DNA of 49,180 nucleotides from Trichoplax sp. H2 (Eukaryota > Placozoa > Uniplacotomia > Trichoplacea), in assembly GCA_003344405.1 (NCBI GenBank), contig NOWV01000318.1:1-49180 (forward strand), read 5' to 3'. The position numbers and the translations under genes were made by a program. Shown one piece after another: positions 1 through 13,200 of the stretch. Under the pieces are notes generated by a model. That model saw only the letters and a program-made list of their open reading frames with translations. It had not been told where the DNA came from and made no database searches. Every line of letters starts with the position of its first letter. Position 1 is the first letter of the stretch.

Positions 1-111
1 CATCTATATATACTAAATACTAAGAATAAATTTATAGATTATCTCAAACAAACATGAATTACAGAATTTATTGTTAGCTTCTAAATGTTATCGCTTACAG
101 GGTACACTTAC

Positions 112-2421
112 CGTTGGCTTATAATTACATGTTTCTTAGACTGGTGATTGGAATAGCATGTATCAATTATTAATACTAATAGCGGATCAGCTGGCTTAAC
201 ATTGATCTCAAAAAATATTTCTTCGTTCGGTTCAACATAAATTGCTCCTGAACGATTGGTTCGTACTTGTTGATAACTTTGATTCGTATAAAGTAACATA
301 TCGTATTGAAAACTACTAGTTTTTGGCTGTGGTTGCCTCGTTAGTTGTTCTATTGTTAGGCCCTGATCTATTTTAGAGTGATTTTTTTTCGCGTTCAATA
401 CTGCATTAATGTAAGCAGTACGTTTATAACTGCAGGAAAACATTAGTTGATGTTGCTGCTCCCTTAGAATAACCCCACCTTTATTCTGCATATTATTGAT
501 AGCAGTTATGGTATTGCCATAAATTATAGAACGAGGGTTAAATTGAATGTCGTTTCCGCAGCTATTAAAGGGTATCTTAATGTGAGTTAGAGTTGAATTC
601 GTTTTATACTGACATAGCCCTAAATTTATCGTAGCTGGATAAGGTTGTGACAGTGATGTTGCAATAGATTGGTGAATATTAACTTGTATTGAATCTGGTA
701 GACAAGAAATGGAGATTTGATCGCCTAGAGTAATCATAGAATAGTAAGAATTAATTATGCATTTGTTAATGACTATTATTTTTTACACTTACTCAGATGT
801 ATTACTAATAGCTGACTCGTAATGATTAATATATTAATGAATTATTAATGAGACTGAATTGGCATATCTCATTTCATTTCACCAAGATATTGTCGAAAAC
901 GATAAATCACATAATAGATCAACTAATTGATAAATAATTAAACTATTGCCTGATCTATTTTATACTTATTAGGATATTAAGGAAACGCTAATCATGCGAT
1001 CGTTGATGACCAGTATTTAATAAATCTGAAGTCTTCAATTTCTTACCAAGACATGACCAATTTTGCACAATAACCGTAACCTGTAATGGGAAGGATACTT
1101 TTTCATAACTTGAAACATTAGACCGGTGTTCCTGATGTCTATCACTAAGATGCTGCCTGATAATGCGAGGCTGGATCATAACAGCAAATTGATAAGAACC
1201 AGAACGAAAAGGCCTGAAATCTAATGTACAACTGGTTGAATCAAGGTGAGACTGAGGTAAAGGACCGCATATGCCTCCACACTCATTAATATCAAATTGT
1301 AAATATTGAGATGCCCATTGACAGCTTGTAACTAATCCAGCTTGAAATAATGTTAAGTTAGCATAACAATCATTAGCTATATGATAGACTAATGTCGGCT
1401 TAAAGGTTGAATTAGGAACATACAGATTGAATAAATGTGGAATGGTAGAAGTTAAGAATAATTTTCGTTTATCTCCTTGATGATTTACACTTTGATCCCA
1501 GCAACAAGACGTAGCCAATAGTCTGTAATTAGCGATTTTCGGGAATTGCGTTAACAGATTATACTGTAGAGAACAGAGTTGATTTTGATCGATTTCGCTA
1601 GTGCTATTTATAACCCTGATCAGAATATTGCTTTCTATTCTTGTTGTATTTAAATGATAAAAATAGAATGTAAATAAGTTCATGATATTGATATTGCTGC
1701 AATAAATTAAGGACTGTGCTCGAATCACAAATTGCAGTTTCCATTCAACCTAGCAAAATAGGAGGAATTTTTGATTAGTTCGATTAATTATATCTCATTA
1801 ATATACGAGGGTTAAATTTTGTCGTGAAAATTGCATTATTAGATACGGTAGTTCTATACATATTTTATCTTAACGGTAACGATTATAAAAATAGGCAATA
1901 AAAGATCGAATTCTTGAAAAAATTTGATAACTCTTTAGAAATTTTAAAATTTTCATACTAAATTCTAAATTTTTTATACCGAGGCTGTTTATAACAGCGC
2001 TTTCAATTTAAAAATTAAATTGACAAGAATAAATATCGACTGTTATAATTAACAGTAAAATTAATCTAAAGCACTTTAGACCATTAGCGTCTGTTCAAGA
2101 ACGTCATTGAAAATTCATGCAACAATCATAACATAGATATTAAACTAACAATATTCTAAAGACTTTCTCGTCCTTACACTAGGCATTTGGATCGTCAAAT
2201 AGATAGCTTCCAATTACAATTACCACTCAGTGCTAATTAAAGCAACAATGTACTAATTTAATTAGATATCAGTATATTTTGTAAGCATTTCTTTCCTTAC
2301 GCTTGTTGGTTGAGTCTGAATCCAAGTTAAATGAGCTCCTAAAGGTCTGTTCGGCTGTTATTTCAATAGCCAAGAATGTAAGCAGAACGTATATCGGTAA
2401 GATTAATCTTTGGCGGATCAT
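112..2421 (-). CDS. ZP-domain extracellular protein, 3' part outside window
   Basis: Proposed exons, 5' to 3' on the minus strand: 2301-2421, 1047-1718, 112-724; the rest lies left of base 1. The first exon starts at ATG 2421 and encodes a signal peptide (MIRQRLILPIYVLLTFLAIE) with donor C|GTAAGG, phase 1. The second encodes an unassigned Cys-rich extracellular module with many N-glycosylation sites, ending in VTVIVQNWSC. Its acceptor (gattcgag) is weak, so this join is tentative; a stronger acceptor at 1697 would be out of phase. The 1047 donor to 724 acceptor join is phase 1 and enters a ZP-N domain with spaced Cys and the CGN...IIYGNTI signature. The exon ends at 112 in phase 2, exactly where the neighbouring ZP gene has its NGC junction, so ZP-C should follow outside. 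Likely a secreted or membrane-anchored polymerising glycoprotein. ZP-N is confident; the N-terminal structure is moderate. Confidence 0.7.
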
Positions 2422-3999
2422 ACCATTCATTTGAAAATTAATTCAATTATTACATATAGAATTACGAATTTAGCAAGCTCCAAGTTCATTTGCGATGATA
2501 CTTTGACGTAAGGAATCAAGCCATCAAAATCAAAACAATTTAGAATCTTTCACACTTGATAGAAAACAGCTGATGTAACACATTGCAAGAAATAAAAATT
2601 AACATAGTTTTGTCGCTTACTATAATTCTATCAATAAGAATATTATAATGGTATGCTAATTAAATACAGAAAGTGAGATACTTGAATATTTACCTAATAT
2701 ATTTAATTAGTAAACACGATAGTATTACATACAATAGATGCATTACCAAGGCTGCAAATAAATATTCATCAAACAGATTGATATGGTCATAAACTAATGC
2801 CAGTAATATTGTCCTTTGAACCTTAGTTATTATGGATTCAGCAATTAGATCATTAGCGATTCACTTTTCGGGAATATGATAAATATGAGGCAGTCTAAGT
2901 TATCTTTTATCAAATCTAAGAATTGAATATGAGCACAATTAATAAATGTAGCAACTAACCTTGTTATCAAATGGAATCACATTCCAAGGAATTAAGCAGC
3001 CATCCTAATCTTTCGTCGGTGTACATGCATAAATAGCTCGATTCGATAATGCGTTAAAGTTCATTTACTGACTTCTATGACTTAGGAATTAAGTAAAAGG
3101 TATTATAGTCTACACGCTTGTATGTTAGGAAACAGAAAGTTACATAGAATTAAGTACGAAGTTTCCAGACGGCCCGGAAAATTACTTTCCAAGTCTTAGG
3201 GTTGACGTATACTTTGAATGATATTAGAATTAGAAACACTTCTGCTATATCGATTTTGTTGTTTCTAAGATCGTGCATGGAGAATTAGATAAATTTATAA
3301 AATTATGCCATCTTGGAGTAAAAATGGCGAGAAGCAGACTAATTCGTAAGGTGTTAACTGCATGTGTTAATATCAAGCCGTAGACGTAGGTGACAATAAT
3401 AAGGTAATAACAAACTTGTTTACTCTTCTTTGGGCCCAAAGTCCACATAGGCGTCGACATCAATCATTCATTTGCCCTAAAGGCGTAATAGAAATTGCAA
3501 GAAATTATTTTTGAACTGTTTCTCTCACAGTTCAATAATAACAGAGAGAACATCCGCTTAAACTATCGGCTTCGAGCCGAGTAGTAATTTGTATCATCAT
3601 TTAGTCAATTCTTTCGTGAAGAGCTCTTCTGGTATGAATATTGATCATTTCAGTCTGTTCTACTAGGAGAAAAGAATTTACACCTTCATTTTGACTAAGC
3701 TTTAGTGCTTTTGAGAAGAATATTGATTAGATTACACGTGTAGCGTATTCGTTGGCACAATCATCGGTTAACTTTGGTATGTACATGATATCTTGTTGAT
3801 TATCAAATACTTAAACTGATCTATTTGAGGCAATTTTTGATACGTAGCTGCATTATTCTCAAAATATATTTCCTAGATGTGAAATAATTCCGTAAGTTAC
3901 CTCCTGGAGTTATTTAATAAAAAAGTCATCAAATAACAGCAATTTCAGGAATTTATAAACTAGAATTTGCTCAATTTCATTCTTCCAAAGCAAAGCAGA
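2422..3999. other. Intergenic region between two divergent ZP-domain genes
   Basis: About 1.6 kb between the two divergent start codons, presumably holding both promoters and 5' UTRs. A 72-codon minus-strand open frame at 3245-3463 has a hydrophobic stretch resembling a signal peptide, but I could not join it to anything. I see no other gene, RNA or clear repeat. Confidence 0.5.
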
Positions 4000-6900
4000 A
4001 TGAAATATTTGTGGTCTATCTTTGTCATATTAGCATTGTCAGTCACAGATGCGTCTGCTATTTATAATTATGACCATATTCCAAGGCGAAAAAGTCGACA
4101 AATTGAAGCTATAGACTGCTACGATAGTTCTAATCGAGGAATTCATTATCATGGTTTTATTAATACTACTAAATGGGGTATAACATGTAAGCCATGGATG
4201 GAGTATCAGATCCGAAATGCAAAACGACATGGTAATTACTGTCGCAATCCAACGGGTAAAATTGAAGGACCTTGGTGTTTTACCGATGATAGCTATAAAA
4301 ATTGGCAATATTGTGACGTACCGCGGTGTCAAAGTAAGCTAACTAAAAATTAAGTAGTTGTAATATAGTTTAGGTATAAATTTATATGGTTCTTGGGGGT
4401 AGCTATTAAAATCATAAAATGATATAGTATAAACTGTTCGAAATTGTTTCATTTAATCTACTCATGTAGTTAACGCTTTAGCAGCTCAACTAAAAAACTT
4501 TAAATTTGAATTAGTAGAATAACTTGTAGTATATGATACTGGCGTGGATGTTTATTTATCGATCTACATTAATTAATGAAGAATTCCTTAATTTTATGGG
4601 CCTGAAATCCAGAATATAGTGCAACTTGCTCCTCTATCTAGAAACATCAAGTGAACTAATGTATAAGGTGTTATATTAATTCTACCAAGCCATTACCTTA
4701 TTAATTAATATGATGGAACGAATAATAAGCATTACTTGACATAACTGACTGACGACAAACCTAATACTGTATGTTTTATTTGTACTAGTCGTAATTCCAT
4801 CCTGTAAGTATTGTACTTGTAGGATAAAAGCAGACTCAGGCATTTTTCTTCGTCTTCGTTAACTTTTACTTTTCAACGGTTTGCCAATCCTACAAGTATT
4901 TTCAAGTATCTTTAAAGCATACAGATTATAGAGTTAGATTAATTACATATTAGAGGTTTACATCTATCTCAGTTGCAATCCAAATAACTTAACTGTATGA
5001 TATAAAAGTGATAAAAACACGCTTTTATTTCACTTGAGTCGTTTTAAATAGTCCAACATATTTTATATTCTGGAAATAATTATTTCTACAAACGAAGCTT
5101 ACTTACTTTCTAAACGGGTTAAAGTTAACTTATTTGTTACATTGTATGATCTATTTCCTATATACTTGAATACATTCTTTTTCCAAACTTAGTTGCAGAT
5201 TTAAAGAGTAAAGCAATTAAATTAAATTAAATTAAAAGAGGAATACAAATTGTAAAATAAGCTAGCTACAAATAATATGTATAATCTATTTCCTATCCGT
5301 ACCTTTAACAGTATGATATAAAGATCATAAATATACAATTTTGATTGGGTACTTTAATAATAGCATATATTTTATATCCTAGAAATACACATTTCTATAA
5401 ACAAAGCATATTTTACTTTCTAAACGGTTAAAATTAATTTATTAGTTACGTAGCATGATCTATTTCCTACATGTACCTTCTTTTTCTAAATTTGGTTACA
5501 GATTTGAAGAGTAAAGCAATTAAATTAAAAGAGATGGATAGTTCTTGTTCTTATCATAACGGTGGATGCAGCCATACCTGCCTTGATCGCTTAGATGGGC
5601 ATCAATGCACATGTCCACAAGATATGATCCTGGCTCAAGATGAACTTAACTGTATCAATCCCAGTGCAAGATTACCTGGAAATTGTTATAATAATAATGG
5701 CGGATGTAGTCATCATTGCATAGTAGATCAAAAAAATTATCATTATTGCACCTGTCCTAAGGGCTATAAATTATTATCGAATCAACAAGGTTGTAAATTC
5801 GAATGGAATGCCATATCCAATTCGGTGAAAAATTCTGCAAAAAAAGATGACTGCCGATATCGTAATGGTGATTGCAGCCATATTTGCATCCAAATTGCAA
5901 ATCAACGACATTATTGTCGCTGTAGGAAAGGATTTAAACTGGATATTGACGGTAAAAGCTGTCTATCAGAATCTATTTCTACAAATCAGGCAGTAGAGCG
6001 TCCTTATCATGGATGTCAACATCGAAATGGTGGCTGCCAACATTTCTGTATTGATTTAAGCCGATCCCATATATGTTCATGTCGTCATGGCTATTTATTA
6101 GATGTTGATCAAAAAAGTTGTAAACTCAATATTGAAGTGCTACCATTAGATCAAGGTAAACCATCAGTAATACTACCATCGTCATCGTCTGACTATCCCA
6201 ATGAATTCATTCATGGAGCGAAACATTACGGAAGTTGTTCTCAAAGCAATCATAGCTGTCAGCATATATGCGTTGACATCGATTCAACAAATTATTACTG
6301 CCGTTGCTTATTAGGCTATCAGCTCATGCAAAATGGCTACAATTGTCGAAAAAGTAATTTAAATAACGAATTATCGATTTTGGATGGATCTTGCCGTCAA
6401 AGTAATGGCTATTGCCAACATCTATGTGTTGATATTAGTGATGAAGGCCACTATTGCTTATGCAGAAAAGGTTATAGCTTAAACCAAGATCGTCGTACAT
6501 GCAGCCAAAGGAATGATTATAACTCTAATTTAAAACGATTATTACGAGGACCATGCTATAATATTGGTAGTAGCTGTAGCCATTTTTGCCATACTGTTCG
6601 AAATTATCATTATTGTTCTTGTCCACTCGGATACGATTTAATGCCTGATAACACAACTTGCGATGTAAATGAATGTAGCAGTTCTCATCACCATAATTGC
6701 AGTCATATTTGTATTAACACTCTTGGTTCTTATCGCTGCCAATGTCCATATGGATTTCAATTGAATCCTGATGGACTCACGTGTCAGTCGATCGGTGGGT
6801 AATTAAAATAGTTTAAACATCATGTTAACTTTCACGACTTGAAGTTAAAAGGTTAAATCAATATGCACTCATATTTAGGTCAAGAAAATGCCGTCGTGGT

Positions 6901-9236
6901 ATTGTGCAAAACGGATCGGATACAAATATTTATTAAGCGACAATTCATACCTAATGAAGTAAATCCTTCTAAACTGAGATTGATCGATCCTAAATGCCAA
7001 CCAAGATTGAATCGGAGTTATATTGCCTTTTCTACATCTTTGCAACAATGTGGCCATAAAGTGACAGAATCATCCGATAAAATTATCTATCATAATACTA
7101 TACAGCAATGGAATGATCGAAAGGGGATTATTGCTCGTGGTCAAGGATTTCAAATACAATTGCAATGCAGCTATAATAAACGTGCTAGGTTAGCTAATAT
7201 TGCTATCGAGCCGGGCTTAACGATTAAAACAATCCAAATCGGCCAAGGACGAGGCAATTTAACCTTTAAAATGGACATTTTCAATACAACTGATTACCAA
7301 AATCCAATTAATTCATCAGCGCCTATTGTTGTGGAATTACAGCAAGTTTTATATTTTGAAATTAAGATTATTCCACCGCAAAAAAATCTAATACTCTTTG
7401 TAGAACAATGCTTTGCAACGCCTGAGCCGACACTAAATCAATCGATTCGATATAATATCATTCAAAATGGGTATGCAGTTTATAGACTTATGTCTAATTA
7501 ATTTATAATATTCATTTACGATATAAAGCAATTGAAATTTCTTAATATATGGACAATAGCAATTTTTATCTAATTTCGCTAACTCTAGTATAGATCTGTA
7601 TAGTGTAGTGCTGTGCATCAAGTATCAGCATCAACTTTGAAAGATTTTTCTGCCTAACTTCAATTCAGAATAGATTCCTCCTATAGTTTGCTATGCTTAT
7701 TCCGCATTTTCATACGCAGTGTCAGCTTATGGATAGTATTATTAGGAGCTTGCAAGCATCTACATAAATTATGATTACGCCAATAGCATACTTTACGATT
7801 TCTTTCTGCTAACTAGCATATTATCTGACTGTTTATACGAGTATGATTTGATGTAGCAAATAAAACGGGCACTATTGCCTGTTTATGGATATTATTATCG
7901 TAATAAAGTCGGTGAGTATTCAGATTTTTACCTTGCTTCCTTGCTAATTTATGATCATATTGTTCAATCGTGAGGAAAATTTTTTTATTTCTACTTGCTA
8001 AAACACAATCCTTTAATAGTTCATTGTGAAGTACCTGTATACGTAAATGTAATTGGAGACTTCTAAGAGGAAATCTTAAAATTTTCTGATACATTTTAAC
8101 CTATCGCGTGCTCAAAAATGTTGATGGATAAACTTTACAAATTGATATAGATGATTCTACTGATTATCTTGAAGATTTCCTTTCATAGATTCTACCGTAG
8201 TACGCTTATCTAGTATAGGTATTTATTAGAATGTTTATCTGATCATATTACTTTTTAACTCCTGATTACTTGTAGATGTGATATTGATACTACTATTCAA
8301 CACTACGAATCACCATCTCCTTCTACTGCAAGATTTAGTCTTTATCCATTTCAGTTCATTGGTAATTACCGATTTGTCTTTTTCCACTGCCAAATTCTCT
8401 TATGCCATCGATTTTCATCCCAATCAAGATGCTCACGTGGTTGTGTTATGGATCGGAGTAGCATTAGTAACAGAACAAAGAGAGATTTTAATTCAGATGT
8501 TTCCAAATCATTTCATGTCTTACAAGGTCCTTTCATACTGATCAACCCTCGTCAATCGAAATCATTACAAGCTAGAGGTAAATAAAGTAATTAGATGCAC
8601 TTTACGCCGCCTACTTAAATAAATACTACAATTTTATATCACTAAATAATAAAGTATAACTTAGAGCTACGTAAAGTTATTTCATGCATGTATCATGATT
8701 ATGCCATTAGTACTGCCGTATCCAAGGCATTCGTAGTAGTAACATGGCACAGCTAGTAATAGAGCATAAAATTGATACCTAGTGGAATCATTGTAGATTT
8801 AAAATGTTGTGTTATCCTATTCTATTAATATTCTAAATATGAGCTACGTTATCATTTCTTTAATTTTACGCATTATAATTATCTGGCATGAATAACAAAT
8901 ACTTATATGATCATCATTGATTATAGTACGTGTAAGTATAATTGTAATGTTATCATGTATTTGTCTAGCTAACCATCTGCAATATTATGAATATCTTTTA
9001 TAGAAATCAAAAATCAACATACTAATAACAAAACAAATCATGACAGACCTCATAAATCTGGCATTCAACAAAGCAACAAGAAACCATTTCCAGTTACTGG
9101 CATCGATGATGATTGCTATCGTTACTGGATAGTAGCTACTACTTCAGTTTGTTTTGCATTCTCCTGCATAATATTTTGTGTGGTACTGCTAGTTACTAAG
9201 GGATGTTCTAGTCGTTATTTTATTCCATCTTATTAA
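4000..9236 (+). CDS. Kringle / 8x EGF / ZP-domain type I membrane protein
   Basis: Five exons: 4000-4333, 5502-6794, 6879-7470, 8276-8577, 9004-9236. Intron phases are 1, 1, 2, 1; all sites are GT-AG and give one 917-aa frame. Start ATG 4000 opens a signal peptide (MKYLWSIFVILALSVTDASA). One kringle follows (about 40-110) with six Cys and GPWCFTDD. Eight EGF-like repeats (about 120-541) follow; the last (DVNEC) is calcium-binding type. Next are ZP-N (about 545-735, IIYHNTI), the IIQNG|C junction, ZP-C with SRCSRGC, a furin-like RTKR (about 806-809), a transmembrane helix (about 881-904) and a 13-residue tail. ZP proteins are cleaved near the ZP C-terminus and polymerise into extracellular matrices. 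Kringles usually bind lysine-like ligands; that function here is inference. The 71-residue kringle is slightly short. Confidence 0.9.
4987..5540 (+). repeat. Degenerate tandem duplication over the exon-2 acceptor
   Basis: Two diverged copies, about 4987-5240 and 5303-5540, offset by 303-316 bases. Shared landmarks include gtatgatataaa, actttctaaacgg, gatctatttccta and the splice acceptor followed by atttaaagagtaaagc / atttgaagagtaaagc. The first copy therefore carries a decoy acceptor and exon start near 5198; the second copy is the one leading into the EGF repeats. Confidence 0.8.
7813..8094 (-). other. Intronic antisense open frame, probably not a gene
   Basis: A 93-codon minus-strand frame inside the 7471-8275 intron of the kringle-EGF-ZP gene. 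It is basic with two Cys and resembles no family I recognise. There is no visible signal peptide or splice partner. It could be a relic or chance, since AT-rich introns here often hold frames of this size. Confidence 0.25.
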
Positions 9237-9317
9237 AACCGATTTCATTGATCATTTCAATTAGCAGCTGCAATCATGTAGACTCTATTGCTGCAATAGA
9301 AAACTGATATATAGCTT

Positions 9318-9323
9318 AATAAA
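9318..9323 (+). terminator. Poly(A) signal of the kringle-EGF-ZP gene
   Basis: Canonical AATAAA 82 bases after the stop codon at 9234-9236, in a T-rich 3' flank. A plausible cleavage and polyadenylation signal. Confidence 0.5.
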
Positions 9324-10235
9324 ATTTATTCTAATATCGGTATCAATTCGAAATTAATTTTGGCTATGCATTAAAAACAAGATTACCATTTTTTCATCGG
9401 ATTATTCCAATAATGAATGTATTGCAAAATATTTGAAATATGAAGATTTAAATATTTAATAGTTGAGCTCAGAAATATCGATTTTATATATGTTTCCCTT
9501 TATTTTGAAACGTAAAGATTGATTATAGATTAAGATAAAAATTACGAAACGAATTAATAAACAAAACTTAGTGATAATAAGAATCAATTTAGGTTTAATA
9601 ATCTAGTAACCTATTGTTATTTTTACTATGACTGGAACTAAAATGAAAGGGTGATTCCATGTCATGGAAATAAGGCCAAAAACATGTATATTGATTTAAA
9701 TCCGGATTTTGCATGTAAAATTATTCTATTAAAGGCAAATCTTTATGATCGATTTCCTTACTACTTAATCAACTTTATTCAGATAGTTTACTTTAAGGTT
9801 TGCTCGATTTACCCGAATTACTACAATAACTGAATAGCGTTTACATAATAACAATTTCAGCTATCCTTTTGTAACATCGGCATTTTCTTTTGCTATGCTT
9901 GATTCTGTGATTTTTGCGTGCATAGTAGCTGTCATGGAGCAATAACTTATCTTAGTATGCTTTATCAACAATGAACTCGAGTTATGGCTTCAAAGAAAGG
10001 AGATCAAGTCACTTTAAGGATAATTAATAGAAACAAATTATTATATTAAATATAATAATTACTAACAAGATGTAGCTAACTCATAAAACGTACAAAATAT
10101 GTCCTAAGGTTCTTGAAGTACTGTGTTTATTTCTTGGCTTGTTGGATTTCTTTTAACCAGCTATTAGTAATATAAGAAGTAGTATATCAGTAATACTAAT
10201 TGCAAGTATAATTTAGTCTATTGATAATGTAGCTG
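9324..10235. other. Convergent intergenic region
   Basis: AT-rich spacer between the 3' end of the plus-strand ZP gene and the 3' end of the minus-strand RhoGEF gene. A 60-codon plus frame at 9651-9833 has no recognisable features and is likely chance. TTTATT at 10126-10131 reads AATAAA on the minus strand, about 105 bases past the RhoGEF stop, and may be its poly(A) signal. Confidence 0.4.
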
Positions 10236-13200
10236 TTAGACGCACTCTTCCTTAGCACTTTTTGATTCAGTCTCCAAATTGTAAGCCAGCTGTGGAGATG
10301 CCCTAGTGTTTACTATAACGAGCGTTCTTTTCTCTAAAACAATATCTCAGTTAGTTATTCCTCCAATAAACAAGTATTTCATATCTGAAAACAGCTTCAG
10401 GCAAAGATTTATCTTCTATTATAATATTAATGTTTCATATAATATATATTTCATTGTAATTAAAATTATACAATCATTTGACTAACTCTCTTATTTTATG
10501 ATATATCTCTGGTTAATTTCATACTATTCTGCAACATTATATCCATTAATTATGAGTATATGCTTCTCAAACAATGTGCTTCATTAAATGTTCTAAAACT
10601 CCAGTAATTATCGTGCTTTTGGAAAATGAAATAACTAATTCATAAGATGTCCTTATATAAAATATCTCGCTCTATTGGCAAAGCATTGATAGACTTAGAT
10701 ATATCTAACCTGTTTTACTGGCATGTGCATTAATATCGACAAGCGGTATAATGGGAATTTGTAGACTCGATTGCTTTCGCTATAAGTAGTTCCATAATTT
10801 ATTGTTTTTATCATAGAAATCGAATTAGTGCGTATTAAAAAATATTATAATATCGTTATTTAATAAAATTAATTAAAAACCTTTTGTTTCGTTGAATGGG
10901 GCTCAATTTCAGCCATATTTCCACATTTTAAATAATATTTATTGTCCTTAATTTCAAGAAGTACGATGTACTCTTCCAGAAGTAGCAGCTTCAAGTCTGC
11001 CATAGTTGTTAATGGTCATCGTTAGAGCAGATGTATAACTCCAATTTATGTAGTTGCAATAGTATCTTGGAAATAAAAACTCGCTATCTTGATGGCTCAG
11101 TTAACTTACGAATTTCTTCACCCTCTGGAGATTTAAACTTCACGTCATTAGAATGCAGTAACCGCTGTTTCATAAAGTCAATTGCCTAATAAATCGCAAT
11201 ATTAAATCTACATAAGATCTGAGATTGTAAGCCTATATTACCAAGACAATTTGATAACCAAAAACAGTAAATCAAACAAATGGCATATAAAAATACTTTA
11301 TATTCCATTAATTGTGGGTCATTAGATTGATCAATTGCTGATCGGTCCATATTATTAACGATGGAAATCAAAGTTTGATAGTTTTCTGCTTCCCGTATGC
11401 CGGAGTTTACAAACATAGATACTTCCTAAAAGGTGTAATAATTTTGAATAAGCAGTTTGGAATAGTTTTTCACTTGTAAACTAATACACTGGAATTAAGC
11501 TGCATTCTTGTAGCTCATTCTTAATATCTTACTGTCTACCTTAGAACATCCAAGAGCTTTGACCACACCTTCAAAATCTGGATCGTCGACTGTATTAATT
11601 GAGATGACGAAAAAGAATATATTTGATTTAAAAATTGTAACAAAGATAATTAATAATGCTTTCTTTATATTATTATCCTTAACGATTTCTAATAAAGATG
11701 AAAAAATCTTCTTACCTTGTGTGTACTTTGCGATTTGATCTAATAGCAGGGGATATCTCATTAGTCGTCGACACCCGGATGAAATTAAATCCTGAAAACT
11801 AGTGTGTTTGCAGAGTGGATGGCTCTCACATTCCTGATACAGATACAGTAAATCGAAGAGTATTATTATTTGAATAGGATGAAGAAATCAAAAGATGTGA
11901 TTTCATAACGGATAGATATATACCCTGATAAATTTCTCTATCTTTGGATCCTTTAGTTTTTCCTAATATGAAAGTTAAAAGCAAGATTTTTACGCATAAA
12001 TTCGCATAAAAGTACTGTTCGATTTATATTTATGTAGCATTATGCGATATTCCCTAAAATAATAATTACAATTTTTGTACTAATCTTAAAATATCTTTAA
12101 TATGATACAGATGTCTGATAATCGATCAAAAAGTAAATATTTGTAAAACTTAAACTCTTCGTATGATGGCATGTTATTTGGATAGATCAGGAAAGCAAAG
12201 CTTGCAAATAATTGTGACGTTATAGGTTTGTATCTATTCCAATGATCTATTTCTGATTACTAATGGTACCTTAAATATTGCCAATGTCAGAGATTGATTG
12301 CTATAGCACACAACATAGGCTTCTTTAAGTTCATAACCTGGCTTACCACTGAACTGTTGCAATCAATTGATTGCCGTAAAATAAATTATGCAATATAATA
12401 AGCAACAAAGATTCACATATTTTAAGCTCAATTTTGACGACGATTATACTCTTAATTTATCAGCTAATTTTAGATATCTATATAGTTTAGATACTGTGTT
12501 TAGTTGAAGCAACTCTGAAACCTTGTTTATGATAACATCGCCTATAGATTCAACTATTTCAGATTCCGCTTGCCGCTTTTCCATAGCTGCGATGATAGAT
12601 TCTGCAAACAAAAATACGCAACAGCAAGTTAGGCCAATGAAATAATTACTTTTAGCCGGCAAAACGATGTGCATATTCGAGCTGGATGCTTACTATGTAT
12701 TTTTATAAGATCCAATAAGTTTGGAAATAGCTCATAGATGAAGTTCATATCGAATAAGCGGCTACGAATAAATGGTTTGTAAAATAGCTGCATGCAAAAA
12801 GGTAGTAATAGTCCGGATTAGTGAGTCAATTTCAGATATTTCTGGTAAGGGAGTCACCATAAATATAATCATAATAACTATGTATGAAATTAGCTTAATA
12901 ATTCGAAATGCCTCGTAAATTACATAGTAAGCGGCTAAACAGTAGCTACTATTTACGTAACTTTACTAGCCTGTTTGCATAATCGAAAGAAAATGTATCT
13001 CCAAAACAGAAATAAATCGACTGAAAAGAGATTAACTACCATCTGATTAACACTAAATTATAGCTTTGACTTATAAAATTATAGTTCCTGATAATAGTCA
13101 AGGTAATTGTGAAATTCTTTAAGTAAAAAAGGATATTTTGTATTAATGGTATTTAGTAGATACCTTTCTCAAAACCTTGAGGCTCTTCAGATGAAGTTTT

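Noticed and set aside
3245-3463. 72-codon minus-strand frame with a hydrophobic segment, possible signal exon
   Set aside because: No donor in matching phase to a downstream exon, and a better signal-peptide exon exists at 2301-2421.
9651-9833. 60-codon plus frame between the ZP and RhoGEF genes
   Set aside because: No family features and no splice partner; typical size for chance frames in this composition.
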